Positions 21,241 to 31,704 of a stretch of 64,000 nucleotides of DNA are shown here, one piece after another. Source of the stretch: Symsagittifera roscoffensis (Eukaryota; Xenacoelomorpha; Acoela; Convolutidae); contig NC_087068.1 in assembly GCF_963678635.1 (NCBI RefSeq), forward strand, positions 33,549,436 to 33,613,435, written 5' to 3'. Both the position numbers and the translations under genes were made by a program. The first letter of the stretch is position 1. The number at the start of each line of letters is the position of its first letter. The notes beneath the pieces are model-generated. The model did not search any database and was not told the DNA's origin. It was given only the letters and a program-made list of their open reading frames with translations.

Positions 21241-23140
21241 TGTTTGTAGACAATTTTCATTGTAGTTGCAAGTGCAGGTGTTGTTCATTCTAACTTCAGG
21301 GGTGACTTTAGAAAGAATTGATTTTTCCATATACTAAATCATTAAATTCATCAAACGAAGAAATAAATATTTTTAAGAGGAAAGACCAAGGTCACAAGTT
21401 GTGTCCACTTATAGTCTACCCATAATATTCAGTGATAAATAACAAACATAATTTAACATAGGAAATATTTGAAATACTTGAAAGATTTTTTTTTGTAAAA
21501 TTCATAAAATTTTTGTTTTTTTGGTTCATTTGCTGTCTGCGCAAAAGTTCTCGGCTTAGTTGCCACATCACTAATTTTTTCACTGCAAGCAACTTTGTAG
21601 TTGTTGATTTTCCTTTGTAGCTCACTTTTCATTGTAGTTGCAAGTGCTATTCATTCTAGTTTCTAGGGGGGCTTAAAAGATTTTAAAAAAATCGGCTCAA
21701 TTGGTTGCAGCTCAGAAGTTGTTGGCTGAGTTGTCACATCATTGATTTTTCTTGTGCTGGAAACATTTTTCCTTGTAGTTGCTAGTGCAATTGTTCCCTT
21801 GTTGTTTAAGGTGGGGCTTCAAACTTTGTTTTATAAAATACTTTTTTTCGGCTCATTTTTTGTCCGCTCATTGATGGTGGGCTTTGTTTCTTTTCGTCTA
21901 TTTTGAACCGTTGCTGATTTATAATTCAAGTGCCTGGTATATAATGAACTTTTATCGAGACATGAAAGTTTTTTGGCCTCGTTTTTTAAAAAATATATTT
22001 TTTTTTCAGTTATTTGTGTTTTTTTCATGTTTGTGTTGTATCGCAAGCGATGCGAAGATCCGCTTCGCGGCTGGCTAAAACCACCCTGCAATCCGGTCAC
22101 CACCTGATTTTTGAAAACTTGAAATATTTGATATGAAAAAATGATCGGCCTATGGGTTGTTTGCTTATGGTTTGTCGGCTTAGTTACAATATTTTTTTTA
22201 CTTTTCTTGTAAGATATTTTTTGGTTGCTGAAAAAGTTTTTGTGATTCCTTGATGTAATTTGTATTTTAACACTTGCGGGAGCAAGTGTCTTGTAATCGG
22301 GAACCAGACTTTCCCGTAATTAACTTTTCTTACACATTTGTAATTGAAATTGATGTTTGACATTGCTTTTTTATCGAACCTTGGCAAAATCAAGGCCTCA
22401 TCGGTCTTGGCTGGAGGCAATGCAGTTGCTTTTCATACCGAAGGCAGGGGGTTTGAGTCCCAACCGCATGTTTTTTTCAGTGTCTCAAGTTGAAATTTTA
22501 CTTCACGGAAATATTGATTAGTTGGGTCATAGTTTCTCGGCTTAGTTGCCACCCCACATTTTTTTTGCGCGTCTTCCAGTTCTCGTTATAGTCGCAAGTG
22601 TCGTTAATTAACTCTGGTAGTTTTTGGAAACTACTATGCCTGACTGGTACGTTCTCCGTTTTTTTCGGCATAAATGATATCGGTTCTTGTTTTGTCGGCT
22701 TTGAATGATTTCGGCTCTTGTTTTGTCCGTACTAGTGAACTTATTTTGCATCGATATAAAAGAATAAAAGGTGATTACTAAGAGTAATGAACTTAGTGAG
22801 TAATCTTATATAGGTAGGTCTTTGTTTGGTTTGATGATTTTTTTTTCAGGAGAAAGTCTGTGCTCAATTTTGATTTTTCCCGTTTTGACTTGTGGTTTCT
22901 TTTTAAATCCGTGCATTTCTATTGTTAGAAGGAAAACAAAGTCCACTTTTGAACAGCGAAATATTAAAAGTCGCAAAAAGTGTGATAGATTTGTGATTCC
23001 GAAATAGGAAATTAATTATCAGATTTCTCAGCAAAACGAAAGTTCTACCTAATGATCCAGTCTTCTCAAATTGGGTCAACTTTAAGAAAAAAAGTGTCCA
23101 TCATAGTTTGTTTCACAAATTCGAAGACCATTTTTTTTTC
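21240..23140. repeat. Degenerate dispersed repeat region (TCGGCTTAGTTGCC and GTAGTTGCAAGTG motifs)
   Basis: Two short words recur in order: CATTGTAGTTGCAAGTG (21258, 21632; diverged at 21774 and 22580) and TCGGCTTAGTTGCCAC (21550, diverged at 21725, 22160, 22530). Spacings near 175 bp or multiples suggest an eroded satellite related to the better-kept copies at 23.2-24.5 kb. No protein gene is seen. Confidence 0.45.
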
Positions 23141-24560
23141 AGTTTTCTTGCATTCATTACCCTTTTCCAACTGTCAGTTGGCTTTGTTTCGTGTTTTTAT
23201 TAAATCAGCTCGGCTCGTAGTATAAAGTTTAGAAGTTCAAACTTTTCAATTGCTCAAAACTTCATCATGAGAACTATTTTGTTAGACATTTTTTGTTTTT
23301 GGATTAATTGGCCTTTAACAACGAGTTATCGGCTTAGGGAACGCTTAAAAAGACTAAAAGCTTGTTTTATGCTAGTTGCTGAGTTTCTCGTCTCTTTTTC
23401 AGAGACTGGATTTATCGTATTTCAAAAAAAGGTTTTATGACAACTATTTCCTTTGGTATTTTGTTTTCAGATCAATTGGCCTCTTACAACGTATTGTGGA
23501 GAGCTCAGACAATCATGAACGTGCGTTTCAGGGCCTGAAAGGCACGTTAATGCATGTCTTAGGTCTTCTCCAACCATTTTTTGATTTTTTAAAAAACAAT
23601 TTTGAAATAAAAGCTTAGGACAAAAATGAAAAAAAAAAAAAAAAAAAAAACCGTATGAGATGACCTGAGGCATGCATGAACGTGCTTTTCAGGACCTGAA
23701 ACGCACGTTTTTGGATGTCTCAGGTCTTGCCCCACCACTTTTTGTTTTAAAAAACCAACTAAAAATGAACTTTTTAAAAATCAAAATAGGGTGGGGGAAG
23801 ACGAGACAAGCATAAACGTGCGTTTCAGGGCCTGATATGCACGTTTATGCATATCTCAGTTCTTCCCACACCATATTTTGATAAGAACCAATCAATCAAC
23901 ACATTTTTTTTAAAAAATCAAAATCTGATGGGTGAAAACCTGAGTTATGATGGGTGAAAACTTTTCCAACTGTAAGTTGGCTTTGTTTCGTGTTTTTAAT
24001 AAATCAGCTCGGCGCGTAGTATAAAGTTCAGAAGTTCAAACTTTTCAATTGCTCGAAACTTTGTCATGAGAACAATTTTCTTAGACATTTTTTTGTTTTT
24101 GGATTAATTGGCGTCTAACTACAAGTTATCGGCTTAGGGAGCGCTTAAAAGTTTTAAAAGTTTGTTTTATGCTAGTTGATGAGCTTCTCGTCTGTTTTTC
24201 AGTGATTTGATTTGTCGTATTTCAAAAAAAGTTTTTGACTACCATTTCCTTTGGATTTTTGTTTTGTTTTCAGATCAATTGGCATCTTACAACGTATTGT
24301 GGCTTAGTGGACGCTTGGAAAATACTAAAGCCGTGCTGATTGCCAGTGGTTGTGTTTGTCATCTGTTTTTCTGAGATGAGTTTTTCGGTTTTCCAAAATA
24401 ATTGTTGAATTTAATGACAATTTCTTTTGCCCTTTTTGTTTTGGGGTCGATTGGCGTCTAACCACGTTTTGTTGGCTAGAGACGCTCGGAAAACACTAGA
24501 AGCGTATTTTTCTGTGATCGAAATTTTGAAATTTCTAGTTTTTTCCACTTCATATTTTCT
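23141..24560. repeat. ~170-bp satellite-like repeats, split by a palindromic block
   Basis: A unit with TTTTTGTTTTTGGATTAATTGG, an ACAACGAGTTATCGGCTTAGG-type segment and GTTTTCAG occurs near 23286, 23456, 24098, 24260 and 24440. The stretch 23150-23500 is repeated almost exactly at 23945-24300 (TCCAACTGTCAGTTGGC against TCCAACTGTAAGTTGGC), and the block between them is palindromic satellite. Confidence 0.6.
23500..23960. repeat. Palindromic satellite, block 1 (three to four units)
   Basis: Units centre on TTTCAGGGCCTGAAA at about 23534, 23694 and 23831. Each side extends to ACGTGC and GCATG, so each unit can fold into a long hairpin, followed by an AT-rich linker containing CCACCAT and TTTTGAT. 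A poly-A run of 24 lies at 23627-23650. Confidence 0.8.
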
Positions 24561-25200
24561 ATCTCACTAAACATTTAGTAGCTTGAAATGGTACGCTTTT
24601 GTGGTATCGCAAGTGACGCGAAGCTGAGCTTTGCATCTGTTATTATTTCTCTCGGCTAACGCAAATTACACTGACGAGAAAAAATGAATAACCATATTTT
24701 AAAGCATTAGGTCTTTTCTGCACTGAATATGAGCATAGTTTGATGCCTGTAATCCAGAGACAAGTCGTTAAATATGTTACAGAATGCAAAGGGATTCCGC
24801 TTCGGAAATTCCGTAGTTTTCGCGCACGAATACCTGCAACGGAACTTTTGTCGGTACATTTGTTTTGTCACGGTTTCCGCAAGGGGAAACATAGCCAGTC
24901 TTAAAAGGTTACGCAAATGTAAGCGAATTCTGCAAAAGCAAGCGTATTTCGCATACTTAATCGGATTCCGCTGACAGTTTGCGGGTTCCGCTTAAAATTT
25001 GCGGATTCCATGACAGCGTAGTTTCACTTTACAAACACATTTATTATTATATTCCTCATCATAATCACTTGTTTGTGGATTCTACAAACTATTGCGGGTT
25101 CCGCAAGTTTCATTGCAAATATTGCAAATTGATGGCGGTTTTTGGAGCGACTTTAAGCGATACAGTGTTTTAGTTGTTTGCTCGTTGAATCCAAAATAGC
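24561..25200. repeat. Cluster of GGATTCCGC-like words
   Basis: GGATTCCGC or GGGTTCCGC/GGTTTCCGC appears at about 24791, 24871, 24963, 24984 and 25098, with GCGGATTCC at 25001. Between them lie short fragments reading TTCGGAAATTCCG. No gene is visible; looks like a decayed small repeat. Confidence 0.45.
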
Positions 25201-26960
25201 TAAGTCTCAGGTCTTCCACACCATTTACTGGTGAAACAAAAAGAATTTACGAAATACTTTTTTTAAATTAAAAACGGTGTGGGAAGAGCTCTGAAAATCA
25301 TGAACATGCGTTTCAGGGCCTGAATTTATTGTTAATGCCTCTCTTAGGTCTTCTCCAACCATTTTTTGATTTTAAAAAAATAATTTTTTACTAAATGTTT
25401 TAAAATCAAAATACGGTATGTGAAGACTTGAGACATGCATGAAAGTGCGTTTCAGGCCCTGAAACGAGAGTTTATACATGTCTCAGGTCTTGCCCCACCA
25501 TTTATTGTATGAAAAAAAAAACTAAAAATGAATTTAAAAAAAACATGGTGGGGGAAGACCTGAGACAAACATAAACGTGCGTTTCAGGGCCTGTCTCAGT
25601 TCTTCCCACACCACATTTTGTTAAGAACCAATCAATCAATACGTTGTTTTTTTTAAATCAAAATAAGATGGTTGAAAAACTGAGACATGCGTAAACGTGC
25701 TTATCAGGCCCTGAAACGCGTGTTTATGCAAGCTCAGGTGTTCCCGCCATATTTTGAGAAGAACCAATCAATAAACTCATTGTTTTTTAATAAAATCAAA
25801 GTATGGTTGGGGAAAACTTGCGATATGCATAAACGTGCGTTTCAGGCCCTGAAACGCACGCTTATGCATGTCTCGAGCTCGTGCTTTACCCACCATATTT
25901 TGATCAAAAGAAAACAATCTACGAACTAATCATGTTTGGTTTTTGTAATCAAATTATGGTGGGACTTAAACGCACGTTAAGCATGTCTCAGGTCTTTTCC
26001 ACCATTTTTTGATTAAAAAACCAATTAGTTTGAAAATTTTTAAAATAAAAATATGGGGGAGGATGACATGAGACATGCAATAACGTGCGTTTCAGGGTCT
26101 GAAACGCATGTTTATGCATGTCTCAGGTTTTCCTCGACCAGAATTTGATAGAAAACTTAATAAGTATATTGGGGAACACCTGAGACGTGTATTAACGTGC
26201 GTTTCAGGACCTGAAATGCATGCTCATGCATGTCTCAGTTCTTCCAACACCTATTTCGATAAGAACCATTCTATAAACGAATTTTTTAAAATCAAAATAT
26301 GGTGGAGGAAGACATGAGATATGCATTAACGTGCGTTTCAGGGCCTGAAACGCTTGTTTTTGCGTGCTCAAGTCTTCCACCACCATATTTTGATGAAAAC
26401 CTATCTATGAACTGTTCTGTTTCTTTTTCTGAATCAAAATATGGAGGGGGAAAACCTGAGACATGCAGAAACGTGCGTTTTAGGCCCTGAAATGTACGTT
26501 TTTGCATGTCTCAGGACTTCATGCACCATAATTTGATAGAAAAACCAATAAGTTTATGAACTGGTGCCTTATCAAAGTATCGTGGGGAACACCTGAGACG
26601 TGCAATAACTTGCTTTTCAGGGCCTGAAACGTATGTTCATGCATATCTCAGTTCATGCATATCTTACCACACCTATTTTGATAAGAACCAATCTATAAAC
26701 TAATTTTTTTAAATCAAAATAAAGTAGGTGAAAACCTGAGACATGCATAAACGTGCGCTTCAGGCCCTGAAATGCACGTTTAGGCCTGTCTAAATTCTTC
26801 TCCACCATAATTTGATAAAAAAAACCAATTCGTTTAAAACATTTTATAATTCAAAAATGGTAGAGGAAGACATGAGACTTGCATTAACGTGCGCTTCAAG
26901 ACCTGAGATGCATGTTTTTCCATGCTCAAGTCTTCCCCCACCATATTTTGAATTGTTTTA
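25201..26960. repeat. Palindromic satellite, block 2 (about 13 units)
   Basis: Symmetry centres CAGGGCCTG or CAGGCCCTG lie near 25318, 25455, 25588, 25710, 25845, 26098, 26209, 26342, 26484, 26621, 26765 and 26900, spaced 110-145 bp, plus a half unit near 25970. A typical unit reads GAGACATGCATAAACGTGCG, TTTCAGGCCCTGAAA, then the mirror image CGCACGTTTATGCATGTCTC, then AGGTCTTCCCCACCATATTT, GAT and an A-rich linker with ACCAATC. Stem changes between copies are often mirrored or conservative. Whole units form near-perfect hairpins of about 90 nt. Confidence 0.85.
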
Positions 26961-27406
26961 TCATTTTTAAAGTATTTTGTAATAAAAATCACCATAAAAA
27001 ATTTTTCCTTATTTAGAGTCTAATTAGTTTTAAGAAAATTCATGTAGCCAATCAAAACCTCAAATTAAGACAAAAAAAATGAAACAACCAATGAAATTCA
27101 AAAAATCTAAAAAAATAAGGATAATGTTTTCAACTAAATACAATTTTGTAATTTTCTTAAATTGAAGCAAAATTTAGCTAAATTTTGATGAAAATAGTTA
27201 TTAAATAAATTTATCTGTAATTTCATAAACAAATACTGGAAAATCATTTGATAATTGGTTACTGTTTTATGTCAATTTTGACTAAATTGTATGTTTAGTC
27301 TAATTTTTCCTCAGATTTTATAGCTCTAAATATACACTTTAGTGAGAAAAAAGATTTTTGAACCAATAATATCTCAATTACCAAACATGCAAAACATCAC
27401 AAAGCT
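26961..27406. other. AT-rich spacer, no gene seen
   Basis: About 80% A+T with no open frame of interest, no repeats of note and no recognised signals. It lies downstream of the convergent PC4-like gene. Confidence 0.5.
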
Positions 27407-27946
27407 TTAGTGAGGTTTACAAATATCAACAAACATAAAGTCTCCCAATATTTGGGACAGTTGTTTGAATTCATTCAAAGTATAGTTGACATATGCAACT
27501 TGTTTCAAGTCTTCATTTTCCTTTGCAGTGAAGAGTCGAATCTGAATGTAGGGTGGCTTGCTCACGTTGTACTTCTTGATTGTGACACACACCCTCCTCA
27601 TGTTGTACGTTGCTATTTCATATACTCTATTACAGATGTCGAGCTCCTGATCCATAGTTGATTCTTTACCAGATTTGGTCTCATATATAGGTACGAGTCC
27701 GAGATTTTCAGCATCGTGAATAACAGTATTCCGTATTGCGGATATTGCTTCTCCTTCTTTTTCACTAAGATAGACTTGTTGAGACTTTTCAAATTGTCCC
27801 AAATCATTTATTTTTAATAGTTGAAAGCACGGTTCCAAGCATATTTTCCCCTTGTAGGATTTTTGGAACCAAACAAATCTCCCGATTCTTTTTTGATTTT
27901 TTGAAAATTCAATATAGTTGGGACTATCAATTTTTCTCGAGTACAT
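27407..27946 (-). CDS. Protein with two PC4-like (ssDNA-binding) domains, tentative
   Basis: An intact 179-residue frame. Two segments have the shape of the PC4/Sub1 fold: RIGRFVWFQKSYKGKICLEP then YLSEKEGEAISAI (about 21-80), and MRRVCVTIKKYN, PPYIQIRLF, YTLNEFKQLSQIL (about 117-170). Each runs aromatic/basic strand, strand, turn, then helix. PC4-like proteins bind single-stranded DNA and modulate transcription or replication; in a DNA element this could be its ssDNA-binding or late-transcription protein. It is divergent to gene A across 204 bp that holds TATA-like boxes on both strands. The assignment is by pattern only; the frame itself is clear of stops and compositionally protein-like. 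Confidence 0.6.
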   Translation of the reverse strand: MYSRKIDSPNYIEFSKNQKRIGRFVWFQKSYKGKICLEPCFQLLKINDLGQFEKSQQVYLSEKEGEAISAIRNTVIHDAENLGLVPIYETKSGKESTMDQELDICNRVYEIATYNMRRVCVTIKKYNVSKPPYIQIRLFTAKENEDLKQVAYVNYTLNEFKQLSQILGDFMFVDICKPH

Positions 27947-28150
27947 TTTAAGAACAAACTGATCAGATGAGGAGAAATGAGAGAAATTATTTTGAGATTA
28001 AATGAAAATCGAAGTAAGCGGTATGAGTCATCGCGATTTCCATATATGAAAGTAGTACCAAATATGCAAGGATCTCCCTATATGGAAGCTGCGTAGGCGT
28101 TACTACTACTATATAACTCCACCATTTTCTGAAAAAAATCTTTTTTCCCA
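27947..28150. promoter_or_regulatory. Compact bidirectional promoter between the PC4-like gene and gene A
   Basis: For gene A, TATATAA sits at 28118-28124, about 27-33 bp before the ATG at 28151, implying a very short 5' leader. CTGCGTAGGCGTTAC lies at 28089-28103; the core TGCGTAGGCG recurs at 42577 and 42637 in the zinc-finger gene promoter. For the PC4-like gene, CATATATGG on the minus strand near 28045 is a possible TATA box. No experimental support. Confidence 0.5.
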
Positions 28151-28546
28151 ATGGCAGCTGCTATGTGTCGAGCTCTTCCCAGCTTTTATTCAGATTATAA
28201 TAGTAAATCATTGTTTATTTCTGTTTCCAACGACTTTTTCGAAAAATACATAGTAACCCAAGATTTTTGCGTGTCTACTCATGATTCTTTCTGTTCCTTG
28301 GGGAAGTAAAAATTTCATATAGTTTTAATTGGAACATCTTTTAGCCAAATTCTTCAGAGATTAGACAAATATCAAAACATAAATCAAGAAATTGATTCTC
28401 TTTACACTTTGTACAAGCACAGATTCTTTTCACATCAATTGGGGAAGTCTTCAATCAGCTTAATTTACGATGGAAAGGAGCAGAAAAAACACCAAGCGTA
28501 TCAAGGAAACGACTTAATTGCAAAAAGTTCAAAAAACATTATCTAA
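28151..28546 (+). CDS. Gene A: small conserved protein, one 39-nt intron predicted
   Basis: ATG at 28151 opens MAAAMCRALPSFYSDY. The exon runs to 28305; a 39-nt intron (GTAAAA ... CATCTTTTAG, 28306-28344) restores an open frame (NQILQRLDKYQNINQEID ... QLGKSSISLIYDGKEQ) up to TAA 28544-28546, about 118 residues. Without splicing the frame ends at TAA 28308. The start is well supported: the left arm keeps the same ATG and first residues, and a TATA box lies ~30 bp upstream. Function unknown; the second exon is predicted helical. Overlaps the start of gene B in another frame. Confidence 0.5.
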
Positions 28547-28719
28547 GTTCTAATCAAAAACTTGCATCTACGCAAACTCTTGGCTCAGCATTTTTAGACA
28601 GAATTCGAAAAGTACAAAACTCAAAATATGAATCTGATTTGTTCAAAATAATTGACTGTTTTTTTGATGGTTATGGTTCTGTAAATAATGAGCGGGTCAA
28701 TTTTTCTATTAATTTTTGA
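28470..28719 (+). pseudogene. Gene B: small basic protein with KLASTQ motif, frameshifted
   Basis: ATG at 28470 starts MERSRKNTKRIKETT, but this frame stops; a homopolymer indel (A-run at 28531-28536) then restores HYLSSNQKLASTQTLGSAFL, RIRKVQNSKYESDLFKIID and CFFDGYGSVNNERVNFSINF to TGA 28717. Left arm (7256-7498) and array copies keep the same core. A basic N-terminus with a short helical body would suit a DNA-binding or core protein; no family recognised. Alternatively the core is spliced to an upstream exon, since array copies have a good TTATCAG acceptor right before AAGCTTGC. Confidence 0.5.
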
Positions 28720-29545
28720 TTATTTCTTCATAAAAATCTAGTCAAGGTTAATTAAATTTCAATTTAACTGCTTTTCAACAAAAAAATGTATGTTAATTTT
28801 TTACAAGATGCAAAAAAAATCAAGCATTTCATAACAAATAAGCGTAATTTACAGAAAGTTTGTTGCAGAACGCAACTTTTTCATATTTTAAAAAATATGT
28901 ACATTTGCAAAACCTAACTTCTTTTTTCTTATTCTTTAGAAATTATCAGTATTGATGACTTTGAATGCTTTTCCTTCTCTAAATTCTCTGTTTCTTTGAT
29001 GTTTTTGATTTAGATACGTGCAAAAATAGATTTTTCACTAATTAAACTTAAAACAAAGAAAATCTTAAACTTTATATTTTAGCATTGCAAGAAAACCCTC
29101 TTCAAGTTTTCTTTAAAATGTGAAAAAATTTAATGAAATTTTTCTTAACTTGCGAGATTTCTTCGAATTTTTTAACAAGTGTGCTAAAAAAATTATGAAA
29201 ATTTTTGCATGGTGCAAAATTTTTTTAACGTTTTTAACATGTGTGCAAAAATTGTAGTGATTTCTTATCTTGTGTGCGAAAATTTTGTGAACTTTTCACA
29301 AATATCGAAATTGATTCAACTTTTTTATCATCTTACGATATAAATTTTTTTGAAAATATTTACTAATTGGAAAATTAGTTTGACTTTTAAAAATGAATTT
29401 TACAAATTTTTAAACAAAACTTTGCCTATTCAATTTTTTGACAAATTTTTCAATGATCTTATTTCTTTGTTCCTATCTCTTTAAAAAATTACTTGATGCA
29501 AAGAAATTAATTTACAAAATACAAGACAATAATCAATTAATTCAC
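28720..29545. repeat. AT-rich spacer with TGCAAAAATT-type words
   Basis: It lies between convergent genes B and EHH. The words GTGTGCAAAAATT, TGCAAAAATT and AACATGTGTGCAAAA recur at ~30-40 bp spacing around 29160-29290. The same spacer is kept within each array unit. No gene. Confidence 0.5.
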
Positions 29546-30010
29546 AAATCAAAGAGCTGTCGAGCAGCTGAAGAATTTTGCAAGTTCTCAATGGAGCGCA
29601 AAGCTGGTCTCGCATCCAACACTGGTGGTTCGCTGACTGGAGTTCTTGGCTCAGAGAACCCCTCGTCTTCTTCGATGTATAATTGGGTTGTCCACAGATC
29701 CCTCTTCCCAAGAAAAGAGGAAATCATCGAATGGTTGAGCCACATATCTAGAGTCAGGAATCTCGGGGTAGTTCATTCCCACATGCTCAGACACTTCCTC
29801 CATCATTTGCATGGTTCCAAGTTGGTTCTCTGTGATGGGAACTTGCATCATATGATGCTCGCTGAAATCCCTTCGCATCACTTCCACCATGTGCCAGATT
29901 TGGATTGGGATGTCCATTCGAGCCAGAAAAACTCCAGAGACTGTTTCTCGCACTTGGATTTGTACTAGATCAGGTGAAAATTCTTGGATTTGGATTGTAG
30001 CTGTGTCCAA
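29546..30010 (-). pseudogene. EHH-family gene, first (diverged) right-arm copy, frameshifted
   Basis: From 30010: DLVQIQVRETVSGVFLARMD, IPIQIWHMVEVMRRDF, EHHMMQVPITENQLG, MQMMEEVSEHVGMNYPEIPD and YVAQPFDDFLFSWEEGSVDN, all in one frame. One extra base near 29675 (ATGTATAATT where array copies have ATGGTAATT) then shifts it; the proper ending (DEGFSEPRTPV, RPALRSIENL, AARQLFDL, TGA near 29546) is in the next frame. This copy lacks the TGA found in the array copies, so it best shows the ancestral middle. Its 5' end joins array-type sequence at 29986, so its own start is gone. Confidence 0.6.
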
Positions 30011-30326
30011 TCACATTTCAGTTTCCTTTTTTGGATTTCTTATAGAAAACTTGGGTCCAATCGGAAACAAAGCTCCATTTTGGGTATTGTCGTTTGCAAT
30101 CTCAGAAATGTTTATTTTTGTTCAAGTTGTCGTATCCAATCAGACAAAAGTTTACCTTTTAAGGACTTAAATCTTCCAAATAAGTAGAAATATACACAAA
30201 AGCAATCGCAAAAATAAAAGATCAAAAGTTGTTTGCTGTAAAAATAGGAAATATTGCCAATATAAGTAACAAAAGAAGGAACATTAATAAATGTAGCATC
30301 TCTACAATTTTTTCATTTCTTATCAG

Positions 30327-30488
30327 AAGCTTGCGTCCACTCAGACTCTTGGATCAGCTTTTTTGGAAAGGATTCGAAAAGTTCAAAACTCAAAGTATGA
30401 GACTGACTTGTTGAAAATTGTTGATTGTTTCATTGATGGTTGTGGTACCGTAAATAGTGAGCGTATCAATTTTTCTATTAATAATTGA
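30327..30488 (+). pseudogene. Gene B-like 3' exon, array copy (unit 1; five more copies)
   Basis: TTTTTTCATTTCTTATCAG is a strong acceptor; the exon then reads KLASTQTLGSAFLERIRKVQ, NSKYETDLLKIVDCFIDG, YGTVNSERINFSINN and TGA. Other copies are at 32247-32408, 34166-34327, 36086-36247, 38007-38168 and 39928-40089. The basic N-terminal part is absent from the units, so these are 3' fragments or exons whose first exon I could not find. The frame is intact in all six, unlike the EHH copies. Confidence 0.5.
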
Positions 30489-31202
30489 ATATTTGCTATG
30501 AAAATCTTGTCAAAATTGTTTTTATTTAGTATCAAAAACTTTTTCAACGAATAAATATGTAATTTTCAACACGTGTGCAAAAATTAACTCAGAGTTTTTT
30601 CGCAAGATGCAAATTTTGGTTTGATTTTTTCAACACGTTTGCAAAAATTTAATTAAACTTTTTTACTGTTAAATTAATGGTTAACCTTTTTCATAATTGC
30701 TGACTTTGAGTGCTATTCCCTATCTTAATACATTTTTTTTCCAATCTTTTTGATCAAAATACATGCAAAAAGAATATTTTTTTATGAGCAAAATTAAAAC
30801 AAAGATTTTCATTTTCTTTAATTATTAACAGTGCAAGAAAATCCTCTTTCAATTTTCTTTAAAATGCGAAAATACTTAATGAAAATTTTCCTAATTTGCG
30901 AGATTTTCTTTAATTTTTTTAACGAGTGTGCAAAAAAATTATGAAAATTTTTGCATGGTGCAAAAATTAATGTAAAGTTTTTAACATGCTTGCAAAAATT
31001 GATTTAATTTTTTTGTCATCTTTCTAACAAAAATCTATAAAATTATTTACTAGATGCATAATTAGTTTAATTTTAAACAAATTTTCACCATTGAAATTTC
31101 CTAATAAACTTTTCTATGATCTCTTTGTCCCTATCTCTTGAAAATAAATTTAGTAGGTGCAAAGGAATTAAATTACAAAGCACAAGACAGTAACCAATTT
31201 AT

Positions 31203-31704
31203 TTACAAATCAAAGAGCTGTCGAGCAGCTGAGTTCTCAAAACTTTGCAAGTTCTCAATGGAGCGCAAAGCTGGTCTTGCCTCCATCACTGGTGGTTCGC
31301 GGACTGGAGTTCTTGGCTCAGAGAACCCCTCATCCTCTTCGATGGTAATTGGGTTGTCCACAGATCCCTCTTCCCAAGGAGAGAGGAAATCGTCGAATGG
31401 TTGAGCCACATATCTAGAGTCAGGAATTTTGGGGTAGTTCATTTCCACACACATGCTCGGCCACTTCCTCCATCATTTTCATTTCTCCAAGTTGATTCTC
31501 TGTAGGGGGTACTTGCGTTCAATGATGTTCGTTGAAATCCCTGCGCATGACCTGCACCATATGCCAGACTTGGATTGGGATGTCCATTGGTGCCAGAAAA
31601 ACTCCACAAACTGTTTCTCGCACTTGGATTTGTACTAAATCAGCCGAAAATTCCACCGAGAACATAAGGTTGTTGTTTTGTACTGAGAAGATCATTTTGA
31701 GCAA
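31203..31704 (-). pseudogene. EHH-family gene, array copy (unit 1; five more copies)
   Basis: It begins MLKMIFSVQNNNLMFSVEF and continues with the family core to RRDFNEHH, where TGA replaces the ATG/GTG codon of other copies; after it the same frame goes on (TQVPPTENQLG, KMMEEVAEHVCVEMNYPKIP, YVAQPFDDFLSPWEEGS) to the normal stop. The other copies lie at 33122-33623, 35042-35543, 36963-37464, 38884-39385 and 40803-41304, all with the same TGA. Either every copy is a pseudogene descended from one broken founder, or the TGA is read through or the second half starts at an internal ATG (MKMMEE or MNYPKI). Confidence 0.6.

Noticed and set aside
22381-22470. tRNA-like stretch with a B-box-like GGTTTGAGTCC (22450-22460)
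   Set aside because: The T-stem has only three pairs, no acceptor stem can be formed and the A box is poor; at best a tRNA-derived relic.
25201-26960. Regularly spaced near-identical repeats resembling a CRISPR array
   Set aside because: Units are whole palindromes with AT linkers, not short repeats with unique spacers, there are no cas genes, and the DNA is eukaryotic.
31138-31638. Several 60-90 codon plus-strand frames in each array unit, repeated six times
   Set aside because: They run antisense to the EHH gene, whose residues are the ones conserved in the diverged copies at 6.2 and 29.6 kb.
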